Shown here piece by piece: positions 12,381-23,519 of a stretch of DNA of 64,000 nucleotides. The notes beneath the pieces are model-generated. The model was not told the DNA's origin. It ran no database searches and worked only from the letters and a program-made list of their open reading frames with translations. The translations under genes were made by a program, and so were the position numbers. Origin of the DNA: Eunapius fragilis (lineage: Eukaryota; Porifera; Demospongiae; Spongillida; Spongillidae); assembly GCA_963681505.1 (NCBI GenBank), contig OY811984.1:6172435-6236434 (forward strand). Direction: 5' to 3'. Numbering within the stretch: position 1 is the stretch's first letter; the number at the start of each line of letters is the position of its first letter.

Positions 12381-15050
12381 GTGCGTGTGACCATACAAAT
12401 ATTACAAAGAGGGTTTCTGGGGGTGGGCATGGCATATTGTACTGGTTGTATGGTTAACTGCATTATGACACGCAGGACAGCTGTACCTGGTGTGGTCACA
12501 ACTGCACCCATTGGGTAGCCATTTCCAATCCCTTTTGCCATTGTCACTGTATTAGAGGATAAGAGGGAGGGGAGGAGGTATGTGGAGAGGTGATAGGTGG
12601 GAGGTGAGGGAAGGACATGTGTGATCACAAGGAAGTACTCCTGATTGGGCTTACCGATATCTGGAATAACTCCATTTGCCTCAAAACCCCAGTAGTGTGT
12701 GCCAAGGCGTCCAAAACCAGTTTGGACCTGAAAGACGTGGCAATGGTGGGTGATATAGCTCTCGGCTCCACCACCCCCTCCCCCCCTCCCAAAAGCTTAC
12801 CTCATCGCTCACACACAAGCCTCCACGTTCACGGACCATGGCATACACCTGCTTGAGGTATGTCTTGGGATGCTGTACTGTTCCACCTACACCCTGTAAG
12901 ATGGAAGAGGGGGAGGAGTGGAGGGAGGAGAGGGAGGGGAAGGGAAGAGAGGGAGGTAAGAGGAGAGGGAGGGAAGAGAGGGAGGGGAGGGAGGAGAGGG
13001 AGGGGAGGGAGGAGAGGGAGGGAGAGGGAGGGGAGGGGGGAGGGAGGAGAGGGAGAGGGAGGGAGGAGAGGGAGAGGGAGGGAGGAGAGGGAGAGGGAGG
13101 GAGGAGAGGGATGGGGAGGGAAGAGGAAGAGGGAGGGAAGAGAAAGGGAAGGGGGAGGTAAGAGGAGAGGGAGGGGGGGGAAGGGGGGAGGAAGGATACC
13201 AAAAGAGTTAGTACAGCGGAATAAGGGAATAATCACCAACAACCAGAGATAATTAAATAATTGCTTGCATATAGGATACAATTACATCACAAACAATAGA
13301 ATCATCACGTCATTAGTTAATGGATCAAACACTACCCACACAACATCAAGATCCTAATAGTTTACAGTTAACAACAGCTTGTAATTTCAATCATAAGTCA
13401 GAAAACTGGAAATAAGGTGGTTATTTAATGTTGATTCAAATTTCTTAATAAGTTAATGAATAGGTGTTATTATCATTTGACTTAACTTGATTTCAGCTGT
13501 TAATTCTTTCCTTGATATAGAACTTTACTGTTCACTTAACTACTTAAGGTTAATTGCTAAATATTATAATGTAGGCACATGATGATACATAGCCATGATT
13601 TTAATGGTTACAAAAAAGGTACTTCAGGAACATGATTGTGGCATACAAAGGATCCTGGTACCCCTAGCTCTGAGGTCACCTCTCTCTGCGACCATAATAC
13701 CTCACCATGTGTGATCAATTATTGTTTACTTGATCAGGTGCTTGATTTACCGCTACCGCCTGTCAGTGATCTTCCATAACTAACTATTGAGCTTCCATAA
13801 CTAACTAGTGACCTTCCATAACTAACTAGTGACCTTCCATAACTAACTAGTGACCTTCCATAACTAACTAATGACCTTTCATAACTAACTAGTGACCTTC
13901 CATAACTAACTACTGACCTTTCATAACTAACTACTGACCTTTCATAACTAACTACTGACCTTTCATAACTAACTACTGACCTTTCATAACTAACTACTGA
14001 CCTTTCATAACTAACTACTGACCTTTCATAACTAACTACTGACCTGGATAGGCTCAGCAAAAAATGCAGCAACCTTCTTGGAACAGCTGTACTTGAGGAC
14101 ATCATTCAGCTGTTCAGCGTACATGTTAGCTGCATTACAGCTGCCTGAGGAAGAGAAACAGGAAGTGCCCCACCTAATGAGAACACTGAAAACAGTTGGC
14201 ATGGATACCAAAACCAAAAATTTAACAAGACTTAACATGGAGCAAAGTCGGAGGGTGCTGCTGCTGTGGGCGGAGCTTTGTGTGCACTGGTGGGCGGGGC
14301 TACTAACCTTCAGGACAGCTGCAGGTCTTCTGTGTCTGAGCAATGGAGTCCCTACATTTGGCTCCACCCCAGGGACCTCTAAACACATCTGGATTGGTGG
14401 CCTAGAGATGGGCACACCCCCACCCCCTCCAATGTCACAGGGCACACAGAATACATTCCCTCCTTCCCTCTCTTTTCCCTCCAAGAATTCAGAGTACTGA
14501 GGACTTACATGATGGATTCCAAATCCCCCCGCCACAGGGAACCTCCAGGTGTTTAGGGCTGTTAGACCCCCACAATATGGCCCAGCACCATGGTAACCAT
14601 TCCTTTTAATGGGCAAGGGGGTGACATGCGTCGCAGACAAGGAGAGTTGAAAATGATAATGGATGGAGAGGGAAGAGAGAGGGGAGGGAGGTATGGAGGG
14701 GGAGGATAGAGGGAGGGAGGGAAGGAAGAGGGGAGGGAAGAATGGAGGGGGAGGATAGAGGGAGGGAGGAAAGAGAGAGGGGAGGGAGGTATGGAGGGGA
14801 GGATAGAGGAAGGGGAGGGAAGAATGGAGGGGGAGGATAGAGGGAGGGGAGGGGAGGAAGACAGAATGTCAGATAGATGCTATAGATAACCTGTGTGTGC
14901 GTTGTACCTGTGTGTGCGTTGTACACATGTGTGTGTACACATTGCTATGCTTACTTGAGGGATATTATATCATAAGATCCTGTGTATAGCCGAGCTATGA
15001 GCATAGCTAGATCATTAGCCTCACCACCACTGTTTGTTAAATATACAACC

Positions 15051-15082
<32 letters not shown>

Positions 15083-18000
15083 AACACACACACACACATG
15101 CACAGACATAAACACACATAAATACATACACATACACACAAATAAACACACACACATACACACACATATACAAACAATATGAAAGGCATTAAATTTCTCA
15201 GCAACTTCCTACCCACCTTCAAGTTGCCAGGCAGCTTGGAGACAAGCTTCTTCACATACTGGTGGATGGTTGGGTGCATGTAGATGTTGGTGGTGTGCCA
15301 AAGTTTGGACTGCTGCTTCTGGGCTCTGGCATTGACCTTACTGGATGTGTGAGGTGAGTGTGTGGGTGTGAGGTGAGTGTGTGCATGAGGTGAGTGTGTC
15401 GGTGTAGGTGTGAGGTGAGTGTCGGTGTGGGTGTAAAGTGTGTGGGTGTGAGGTGAGTGTGGGTGTGAGGTGAGTGTGGAGGTGTGGGTGTGAGGTGAGT
15501 GTAGAGGTGTGCAGTGAACAAGGTGTGTTAGTGGAGCATGCGGTAGTATTGATGGTTATTAAGTGATGTAGGAGCAAGAAGTAAGGCACCCAGGAGGTAG
15601 AGGTACGTGGGGACTGCTGCCACTTACGGATGGCAGTGGCCAACACTGACTGTGACTATGCCAGCAATCAGGTCGAGATATCGCTTGCCCTCATGGTCAA
15701 ACAGCCATTGCATGTGGCCCTACGTGTGGTAGAGAGTGGACAGTCGTGATGGTGAGGGGACAAGAAGGAAGGTACTACTGATGGTGAGGGGACAAGAGGG
15801 AAGGTATTACGTGATGGTAATGAAGGTATCACATGATGTTAAAGGTGTCATATGATGTTAATTAAGGTGGCACATGACGTTAATTAAGGCATCACATGAC
15901 GTTAATATAGGATCAATGTAAAGAGTGTAGGGTTGCATCACCTGTCTGGTGATAACATGAAGTAAAAATTACGATACAAAAAAAAAAAACATTCCAAGCT
16001 AAATACAATTCAAAAGATAGAAGACTTAGCAACGGGCAATGCAGTAAGATGACCAGCACTGTGGTATGGAGGGTTCAAGAATCCGTGCTAAAATTTTTGA
16101 TTTCGATTAATTTCAATTGCCACATGTACTATGCACAGGTCAATAGCTACAGGTAGTCACCTGGATTTGTCTGCCATTTTTGGCTCTGTGTTGTGAGGCT
16201 CAAACAAGTGAATGATACGCACATGAACGGCACAATGTGATCTTGATAATTTATAGCAGTAAATAACCTTCACTGCTCAAGCCTACTGTAAAGGCAGTGT
16301 TCTTACGGTTCTATAATATAGAATGCCCTAGCTGTTTGGTCATTGTTGTTTGCAAACATGTTTGTAACCTTGGTAACATTGGACTACCCTTTTTATAGAT
16401 GAGTCATCTTATGTGATGGATCTTATTTTTGCCCCAAGGCATATTATTCCAAGGCCGGGTCCTGCGTGTAGGACCAATTTATCCTGAACTGAAAATTTCT
16501 AGCTTCCATAATTTTGCTGCTCTTCATGTCACTTAATTTACCAAATTGTCAATTTATTTTTATATCACACTCTTGGTCCGTACAATGTAAAACAACGAAT
16601 CAGAAAATGCATTACGCGGAATATTTGGGACAGTGTCCAGCAAAATCTACCTTCTGGGGTTATCTGCAAAAATTGTTTGTTGCATTTAATTCAGTATATT
16701 GTCGCAACCGTACAATGCTTTCCTTTCAAATCTCGTACACGTGTTTCTACACCATTTGTCTCTATTTACTAAGCCGATTATTATGCTCTAGATATTTTTG
16801 TTGCCATGGGTGCAAGTTTGCCAACCCATCAAGTTAGAATCCCACGTATCTCCAGGTAAGAGTGTCATAAGCGTATCAAATTCAGTATATTTATAGAGGA
16901 GTCCTGTAGCTATTTAATAGTCCAATCATTTATAGAGGAGTCCTGTAGCTATTTAATAGTCCAGATCATTTATAGAGGAGTCCTGTAGCTATTTAATAGT
17001 CCAGGTCATTTATAGAGGAGTCCTGTAGCTATTTAATAGCCCAGGTCATTTATAGAGGAGTCCTGTAGCTATTTAATAGTCCAGATCGTTGACTTGAATG
17101 TTATCCGTTACGTGGACATTGCTGTGTAAATTGAGCGGACACTTTCCGGCTCGATTCGCTCCAAAGATTTAAGCAAACCACGCCTAATTCAATGCACAAG
17201 AAGAGTGCGCTAACATCATTGGTGTGAATCGAGTGGGAAAAGGTTCACTTACTTTATACAGCAATATCCACGTAACAAATAATATTCAAGTCAATGATCT
17301 GAGTAATTAAATAGCTACAGGACTTCTCTACAATTAAATAGCTACAGGACTTTTCTACAAATATGTGACACGCTTGTGACACTTGCATCTGGAACCGAAT
17401 GGGTTGGTGAACTTTGTGCTCACGGCAGCGAAAATATCTACAGTACCAAAATTGGTTAACATAGATAAAATGGTGAGGGGAAAAGTGTGGGAGGTTTGAA
17501 AGGGAAGTGTTGTAAGGTTGCAAAGATATATAGATTTATGTGACATGCAATTTTTATAGTGATAAAATTGCAACCCCAGAAGGTCGATTTTGCTGGACAC
17601 TGTCCCATTTCATTGTCACAGGAGAAAGTATGACAAGTATAACATTTTATGAAGCTTGATCAGTGTGTGCGTGTTGCTCTGTACATTCTAGCAGTGTAAT
17701 CAGTTTGCCAAAAACACACAGATGATTAAATTCAACTACCACAAATGTGTATCACGTGATAGATGCTAAGATAGCATAATGTTATTACCACCACACTACA
17801 TTAATATGTAGTATTTTTAGCTGTTAAAAATACAGATGACTATGCGTAGTACAGCCGAGAGTTAAAGAGATTATTAAAAGCCACGCAATGTAAAAATGAA
17901 CTACTATCACCTGATCAATGAGAAGTGGCTTCTTGTAATAAGTGACGATGCCTGGCATCAGGTGATCCTTTCGCGCTTTCACCGTATCCTCATAAGTCAT

Positions 18001-18244
18001 ACCCTGTTTAAATAAAAAAAAATTTAAAAAAATTTTTTTTAAATCTTTAAGGCACTCACTGCACCTCGTATGGCTTGGGAGTAAAGCCGCAAGGAGGCAT
18101 CCTTGGTTGTTTGACTCCTAAGTGGTGGCAGTAACCTGAATAATGGCAACCCCGGGGGGAAATACCTGCTGCGCTGGAAAGGGTTCGTGCGGACTCCCCG
18201 AGACTCCAAAATGCGCAAGACTTTGTCCTGACAGCTCGCTGCAT
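10987..18244 (-). CDS. AGXT2: Alanine-glyoxylate aminotransferase 2, mitochondrial (complete)
   Basis: Fifteen phase-consistent exons, 5' to 3': 18065-18244, 17911-18003, 15628-15719, 15217-15340, 14955-15049, 14509-14602, 14308-14401, 14044-14144, 12801-12893, 12655-12727, 12487-12546, 12230-12318, 11723-11872, 11206-11304, 10987-11085. They give 511 residues, against about 514 in mammals. The N terminus is basic and Ser/Arg-rich ([20 protein letters not shown]), as expected of a mitochondrial presequence. Diagnostic blocks are [87 protein letters not shown] with the PLP-binding Lys at residue 351, [19 protein letters not shown] and [14 protein letters not shown]. It is a class III PLP aminotransferase; AGXT2 uses glyoxylate with alanine, beta-aminoisobutyrate or dimethylarginines. 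Introns are full of minisatellites. The ATG lies 135 bp from the divergent ENTR1 start. Confidence 0.96.
11900..12206. repeat. Minisatellite in AGXT2 intron (CCAGCTCCCTCCCTCC units)
   Basis: About ten copies of a 31-35 bp unit containing CAGCTCCCTCCCTCC and TACACACAGCACC, in the intron between exons 12 and 13. Two variants (CCCATACACATAG and TTACACACAG) occupy the two halves. Confidence 0.9.
12330..12379. repeat. (TG)n microsatellite in AGXT2 intron
   Basis: Pure GT dinucleotide run just upstream, in transcription order, of exon 12. Confidence 0.95.
12905..13195. repeat. Purine-rich GGGAGG/GAGAGGG tract in AGXT2 intron
   Basis: Low-complexity G/A sequence on the plus strand, hence a long polypyrimidine tract in the AGXT2 pre-mRNA just before exon 9. 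The G runs could form quadruplexes on the plus strand. Confidence 0.85.
13196..13782. other. Unique intron 8 sequence of AGXT2
   Basis: AT-rich intron sequence between two repeat tracts. No embedded gene was seen. Confidence 0.6.
13783..14043. repeat. 21-bp minisatellite carrying copies of the AGXT2 exon 8 splice donor
   Basis: About 12-13 units read on the minus strand as GTCAGTAGTTAGTTATGAAAG. The array abuts the end of exon 8, whose true donor reads CAG|GTCAGTAGTTAG, so every unit repeats the donor with AAAG in place of the exonic CAG. Using a downstream copy would add GTCAGTAGTTAG, putting a stop three codons after the normal exon end. Confidence 0.9.
14650..14865. repeat. GGGAGGGAGG/ATGGAGGGGGAGG minisatellite in AGXT2 intron
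   Basis: Imperfect G/A-rich repeats (GGAGGATAGAGGGAGGGA, GAATGGAGGGGGAGGA) lie upstream of exon 6 in the transcript. Confidence 0.85.
15052..15175. repeat. (AC)n-rich microsatellite in AGXT2 intron
   Basis: CA runs interspersed with ATAAACACA lie between exons 4 and 5. Confidence 0.85.
15345..15512. repeat. GTGTGAGGTGAGT minisatellite in AGXT2 intron
   Basis: Irregular repeats of GGTGTGAGGTGAGTGTG on the plus strand lie directly upstream of the exon 4 acceptor on the minus strand, where they read as C/T/A-rich CACACTCACCTCACACC. Confidence 0.85.
16626..17607. mobile_element. Large foldback (long terminal inverted repeat) element in AGXT2 intron 2
   Basis: The left end GGGACAGTGTCCAGCAAAAT and right end ATTTTGCTGGACACTGTCCC are inverted copies. 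Imperfect inverted homology continues inward for about 480 bp per side, for example CCTTCTGGGGTT, CCTTTCAAA, AGATATTTT and CCAACCCAT. Inner parts contain tandem 36-bp units (TATAGAGGAGTCCTGTAGCT) on the left at 16888-17085, fewer inverted copies on the right (17305-17360), and a central hairpin with TCCGGCTCGATTCGCTCCAA. No transposase is present, so it is non-autonomous. Arm divergence suggests considerable age. Confidence 0.75.
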
Positions 18245-18379
18245 GATCTTTTTTTTTTTTTTTTTTTCAAAAGGCGGTATGTAATTCCGTTAATAATGAT
18301 ATATACGGTTTATGGTAGAATACGTGCACATGCAAGACATCATAGGCGTGGCTAATTGCGCTCGTGGGTGTGGCCTGAA
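18245..18379. promoter_or_regulatory. Shared divergent promoter of AGXT2 and ENTR1
   Basis: Only 135 bp separate the two ATG codons in head-to-head orientation, so both core promoters and 5' UTRs must lie here or overlap the neighbour. It holds an 18-base T run (18250-18267) and an AT-rich TATATACGG segment, with no other clear motif. Confidence 0.6.
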
Positions 18380-21300
18380 ATGACTGCCGATCAGCCGCCT
18401 GGTAAAAATCCCTTCTCGTTTAAGAACTTTGTCTCACGTAGAGTGGAAGGAGACGAAGTAGTTGTAAATAAAGTCAAAAAGGCGCCAAAGAAAGCAAAAG
18501 ATAAGACTCATAGCGACCCGCCCGTGCCTTTTCCCGAAGTTGGCGGTCCGAATAATGGTTTGTTTTGAATCATTTAAAACCTTGGCATTAAAGCGTACTT
18601 TTCCAGAGGAAGAGAATCCATTTTCTTTCAAGAAGTTTGTTCCTAAGCAGTCACAGCTAGTGAGAGGCCCTTTCTCACCGCTTAAGGGTTAATGCTCTGT
18701 TCCCTTCTCGCAGGGATCCTCACGTAAACAAGCCGAAGATGACAGCTCAGATAGCGAAGGCATTGAGGGAAGTGGCTTCAATCCACTAGCAAAGAAAGCA
18801 CCGGAGAGCACTGTTGAGCCATCTCCCATATTTCACCATCCAAGGACTAACCAAACGATACCCAAACTGGTAGCATCAGACTCGGATAGCTCCACGGAGG
18901 AGGGACCAGTGACTCCAGCCAGCTCACTTGGGCCAATACCCTTAGTGTCTGCTGAAGTCCATCCTCCACTGGTCTTGATAGCGGCATCAATGGACACTAC
19001 CGTTGATGAAGGTGACTCTTCTGATGAGCCTGAAGATGGTCCTATCCCCCCTCCTCCCATCTTAAGACCTTCGGGTGAACCATCGACTGAGATGCTCCTC
19101 GAACTAAGCAAGGTCTGTTTGTGGGCATTCAGGAGGTGAAACTTTTTTTTTTTTTTTTTAACTGGCTCGCTGGTTCCTTCAGCTCAGAGCAGAGAATGAG
19201 GAGCTGAGAAACAACCTTGAGAAAGCTCAGGCTGAAGCAAAGAAGGAAAAGAAAGTGTGAGTCTCCATTTAGAACTGGACTATATTTCTGCTTCGTGACT
19301 TTCAAGGTCGTGGACCCTCCTCCCTCAGGAATACCTCTTTAACCCTCCTCCCTCAAGATTAACCCTCCTCCCTCAAGATTAACCCTCCTCCTTCAGAAAT
19401 ACCTATTTAACCCTCCTCCCTCAAGATTAACCCTCCTCCCTCAGGAATACCTATTTAACCCTCCTCCCTCAAGATTAACCCTCCTCCCTCAGAAATACCT
19501 CTTTAACCCTCCCCCCTTAGGAATACCTCTTTAACCCTCCTCCCTCAGGAATACCTCTTTAAAGAAGAAGATCAAGAACCTGGAGAAGAAGGAAGCCGAG
19601 GACACTAAAGCGCTCGCAGACATGGTTCAGAAGGTTGAGGAAAACTTAGTCTTGTCTGCTGTAAGTGGTTGTACATGGTGGACTATTTATGTGATTTCAT
19701 GGGGTGCGTGTCTGTGTGTGTGTGTGTGTGTGTATGTATGCCTGTTTGTGTGTGTGTGTGTGTGTATGTGTGTGTGTGTGTGTGTTTTGTGTGTGTGTGT
19801 GTTTATGATGGCCTAGACCAGAGCTGCCACTGCTGAGTCTACAATTGGCAAATTGAAGCAAGAGATACTAAGCTTACAAGTATGTTAATTGCCATCATAT
19901 GTCCCCACCTTCTGATCACAGCTAATCCTGTTTCTCATTGCTGTCCCTCCCTCCCCTCCCTCTGTCCCTCCCCTCCTCTCCCCCTTCTCCCTCCCTCCCC
20001 TCCTCTCCCCTTCTCTCTCTCCCTCCTTCCTCTCCTCCCTCCCTCTCCTCCTTCCCCTCCCCTCCTCATCCCTCTCCTCCTTCCCCTCCCCTCCTTCCCC
20101 TCCCCTCCTTCCCCTCCCCTCCTCCCTCTCCTCCTCCTCCCCTCCTCCCTCTCCTCCTCCCTCTCCTCCTCCCCTCCTCCCTCTCCTCCTCCCCTCCTCC
20201 CTCTCCTCCTCCCTCTCCTCCTCCCCTCCTCCCTCTCCTCCTCCCCTCCTCCCTCTCCTCCTCCTCCCCTCCTCCCTCTCCTCCTCCTCCCCTCCTCCCT
20301 CTCCTCCTCCCCTCCTCCCTCTCCTCCTTCCCCTCCCCTCCTCCTCCCTCTCCTCCTCCCCTCCCCTCCTTCCCCTCCCCTCCTCCTCCCTCTCCTCTTT
20401 TCCCTCCTCTCCTCCTACCTCTCCTCCCTCCCTCCCCTCCTCCTCCCTCTCCTCCTTCCCCTCCCCTCTTCCTCCCTCTCCTCCTTCCCCTCCCCTCCTC
20501 CCTCTCCCTCCCCTTCCCTCCTCCTCCCTCTCCTCCTTCCCCTCCCCTCCTCCTCCCTCTCCTCCTTCCCCTTCCCTCCTCCTCCCTCTCCTTCTTCCCC
20601 TCCCCTCCTCCTCCCTCCCTCCCCTCCTCCTGCCCTCCACCCTTGCCACCATTCCTTTAGGCCCAACTAGCCCAGGCCAACCCTGTTAATGTGCAAAGGC
20701 ACTATGAAGAGCTCCTTGGAGGTGTGAGAGAGAAGTCCACATTTGCCTCCCAGCGCCTTCTGCTTGCAGCACAAACTGCTGACCGCTCAATCAGGTTTGC
20801 TTTTTTATCTCCTTCAGTTCTCTTCTTCTTGAATCCTATTCCCCTCTCCACTCTTCCCATTCCTCTTAGAACTCCATCCCTCTCTCCATCCCTCTCTCCC
20901 CCACACCTCTCCATCTCTCTTTCCCATACCTCTCCATCTCTCTTCCCCACACCCCTCCATCCCTCTTCCCCACACCTCTCCATCTCTCTTCCCCACACCT
21001 CTCCATCTCTCTTCCACATACCTCTCCATCTCTCTTCCCCACACCTCTCCATCTCTCTTCCCCACACCCTCCATCTCTCTTCCCCATACCTCTCCATCTC
21101 TCTTCCCCATACCTCTCCATCCCTCTTCCCCACACCTCTCCATCCCTCTTCCCCACACCTCTCCATCCCTCTTCCCCACACCTCTCCATCTCTCTTCCCC
21201 ACACTTCTCCATCCCTCTTCCCCACACCTCTCCTTCCATCTTCCCCACACCTCTCCATCTCTCTTCCCCATACCTCTCCATCCCTCTTCCCCACACCTCT

Positions 21301-21862
21301 CCATCCCTCTTCCCCACACCTCTCCATCCCTCTTCCCCATACCTCTCCATCCCTCTTCCCCACACCTCTCCATCCCTCTTCCCCACACCTCTCCATCCCT
21401 CTTCCCCACACCTCTCCATCCCTCTTCTCCACACCTCTCCATCCCTCTTCCCCACACCTCTCCATCCCTCTTCCCCACACCTCTCCATCCCTCTTCCCCA
21501 CACCTCTCCATCCCTCTTCCCCACACCTCTCCATCCCTCTTCCCCACACCTCTCCATCCCTCTTCCCCACACCTCTCCATCCCTCTTCCCCATACCTCTC
21601 CATCTCTCTTCCCCATACCTCTCCATCCCTCTTCCCCACACCTCTCCATTCCTCTTCCCCACACCTCTCCATCCCTCTTCCCCACACCTCTCCATCCCTC
21701 TTTCCCATCTCTCTAGTCACTGTGTGGTAATAGTATACTGTTAATAAGGATTTTCTAATTTCTTGTACTTTCAGAGATTTGATGGGTGGAGTGGAAACAC
21801 TAAAAAATATTGCCGAAGTGCTAGAGTATGTTGACAGAATAGCAACAGTAAAGCAAACGTGA
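18380..21862 (+). CDS. ENTR1: Endosome-associated trafficking regulator 1 (SDCCAG3) orthologue
   Basis: Eight exons in phase: 18380-18557, 18607-18659, 18714-19112, 19183-19256, 19549-19660, 19817-19879, 20661-20794, 21775-21862; 366 residues. The N-terminal half is disordered and has two NPFSFK-F motifs (residues about 10 and 62), acidic serine clusters ([16 protein letters not shown]) and a proline tract. The C-terminal half is coiled coil: [15 protein letters not shown], then [35 protein letters not shown], and the conserved tail [21 protein letters not shown]. This matches ENTR1, which acts at endosomes and centrosomes in sorting, cytokinesis and ciliogenesis. The ATG at 18380 gives [14 protein letters not shown]. 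Introns 5-7 are dominated by simple repeats, and the exon 5 acceptor is repeated in the intron before it. Confidence 0.93.
19315..19548. repeat. Minisatellite carrying copies of the ENTR1 exon 5 splice acceptor
   Basis: The true acceptor reads CCTCCTCCCTCAG|GAATACCTCTTTAA. The upstream 230 bp are repeats of AACCCTCCTCCCTCA followed either by GGAATACCTCTTT, GAAATACCT, or AGATT. About six units therefore have a polypyrimidine tract, a CAG or TAG, and the first 12-15 bases of the exon. Use of an upstream copy shifts frame or meets TAA (CAAGATTAA). Confidence 0.9.
19705..19802. repeat. (TG)n microsatellite in ENTR1 intron
   Basis: GT runs interrupted by TATGTATGCC fill most of the short intron between exons 5 and 6. 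Confidence 0.9.
19938..20640. repeat. CCTCCTCCCTCT polypyrimidine tract in ENTR1 intron 6
   Basis: About 700 bp of almost pure C/T on the sense strand, built from CTCCTCCCCTCCTCCCT units and leading into the exon 7 acceptor (TTCCTTTAG). It could act as an oversized polypyrimidine tract or form H-DNA. Confidence 0.95.
20878..21712. repeat. 23-bp minisatellite in ENTR1 intron 7
   Basis: About 36 copies of a 23-bp unit (CCTCTCCATCCCTCTTCCCC plus ACA). Copies become more uniform toward the right, suggesting expansion from that end. It fills most of the intron between exons 7 and 8. Confidence 0.95.
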
Positions 21863-22336
21863 ACAATTTTTTTTCTGTGCGTATGTGTATATGTGTGTGT
21901 GTATGTGTGTGTATGTGTGTGTGTGCATTTTGTATCATTAAGTGTGTTCTCTTGGTGTATCTGCATCACTGATCTAATGTGTTATCATGTGGATGGCTTG
22001 TCATTACCACTGTCGGTTATGTGCCATTGCACGTTGTTACAATATGTGTTTACTGTCCAGTGCAGCTGGGCACAAACCTCAGCTCTCTTACAGTATATGT
22101 CTGCATGCACACAGTACTCTATAACCAATATCAGGCCTTCTTTTAATAACCAATATCAGGCCTTCTTTTAATAACCCATGTGCGTGTATTTTTGGGCACG
22201 GAAGTGGGGTGGGTTACCCTTGTGTTAGTACAGTAAATGATTCGATTCATGATGTCATTACAATCTCTTGGTAGTTAAAATGAATATAAAAGTGTATATT
22301 GGATATGGTGAATTGTAGCTAGCATTCAGATCAGCT

Positions 22337-22521
22337 CTATACATGAGATCCACAGTTGCATACAATGTCCGGTATGTACCATTTATTGCTGGACTTTATG
22401 ATGCAATCCAGATCATGATACACAAGTTCCAGTACCATCTGTGCCTCATACACTATTCTATAGACATCGTCATACCCTGCTATTAATCCCTTACAACGAC
22501 CCTGTGAAAGGGAGAGATGTG

Positions 22522-22572
<51 letters not shown>

Positions 22573-23435
22573 GACAATGTCTTACATTTAACACCTTAGC
22601 ATACCATATATGGCTGTGTACTGCTGTTGTAGCTCTCCAGTGTTGGGGGGTCCTCTGCCTCCTTTAACGGCAATGATCATGGAATGGTATGATTGTACTA
22701 CTACAAACTCACCTCACTTAAAATGCAGCCATTGTCAGTGAGCATGTTTCCGTTGACACCTGGAGCTATGGTATCTATCTGGAATGAACACGTAAAAATG
22801 CTTTGAAAATTTTTTAAATTCAAGTACCATGTTTTCTAGCGCACTGTAGATTTCAGCAATCTGTGTCTTTGCACTCCTTATGTATCCTGATAGCACTGTG
22901 GTATGGCTGTTATCATACCTCATTGCATACTTTAGCAGAATGACAGTGTTCCATAAAATCAAGCCATCAGCTTCCAACCTTTGTTTTATCTGTAACAGAA
23001 AGGCTGAGAGTATCTTGCCTGGTGCATTTCCATGGCAACTCACAGCAAAGTTGTTAATCTCGTTCTCGGTCCTCTCCTGTCCATAGCAACGGTGGTAGGG
23101 TCGTTTTAAGGCTTCCCTTTCTTCTGCATTAAGCTGCATCTATGGGGGAGTAGTTTGTAACCACTAATAACTAATGATGCGTGGAGGTTATTTGCTCTCA
23201 CATCTATCAAACATGTTAGGCCATTCTGACTCAATGCTGAGTGAAGGCTTGCCAATTTCACTGAAATGAGGCTAAGGCTGGTGACATTGAATGCTAGCAT
23301 GGTGGGGATGGGTTTGTAGTTGGTGCTCCATGCACACATGGGGGCACTGTATGTGGTGTTGCACAGTGCACTGAGGGCCAAGAGGATGAGATACAGTGAA
23401 ACGGCAGCGTTATTTTGAGTCATAGCTGTAGCCAT
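22337..23435 (-). CDS. Secreted Cys-containing helical protein, paralogue 1 of an unrecognised family
   Basis: Five exons, all phase 0: 23202-23435, 22828-23139, 22713-22778, 22605-22661, 22337-22501; 277 residues. The N terminus is a signal peptide (VSLYLILLALSALC, cleavage probably near TTYSAP). The rest is mostly predicted amphipathic helix with scattered cysteines (MCAW, LTCL, HRCYG, VSCHG, NGCIL, GRCKG, LDC, VCNC). The exon 2 donor (ATG|GTACTT) is weak. A TATA-like TATATAAAG lies about 70 bp upstream on the minus strand (23503-23511). It aligns without gaps over 35 residues to the protein at 27484-28622 (C.....NY.P.P, then A.N.S and K..L), and again near the C terminus. No known domain was recognised. 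A helical cytokine-like or lipid-binding fold is speculation. Confidence 0.65.
22520..22570. repeat. (AG)n microsatellite in intron
   Basis: Pure GA run in the intron before the last exon of the secreted-protein gene; it reads as CT on the transcribed strand, close to the acceptor. Confidence 0.9.
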
Positions 23436-23471
23436 GCAAATTTCTTCTTTCTTTCTCTTCTAGTTGAATGT

Positions 23472-23511
23472 GGTTTTTATATTAGCCGCCTGATTGGGAC
23501 TGCTTTATATA
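23472..23511 (-). promoter_or_regulatory. TATA-like elements upstream of secreted paralogue 1
   Basis: On the minus strand TATATAAAG (23503-23511) and AATATAAAAACC (23472-23483) precede the ATG at 23435 by about 70 and 40 bp. The leader then has a purine-rich AGAAAGAAAGAAG stretch also seen just before the ATG of paralogue 2. Confidence 0.45.
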
Positions 23512-23519
23512 CTCAAACC

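Noticed and set aside
19885-21969. Pro/Ser-rich and Gly/Glu-rich large frames
   Set aside because: Low-complexity CT tract and 23-bp minisatellite inside ENTR1 introns 6 and 7.
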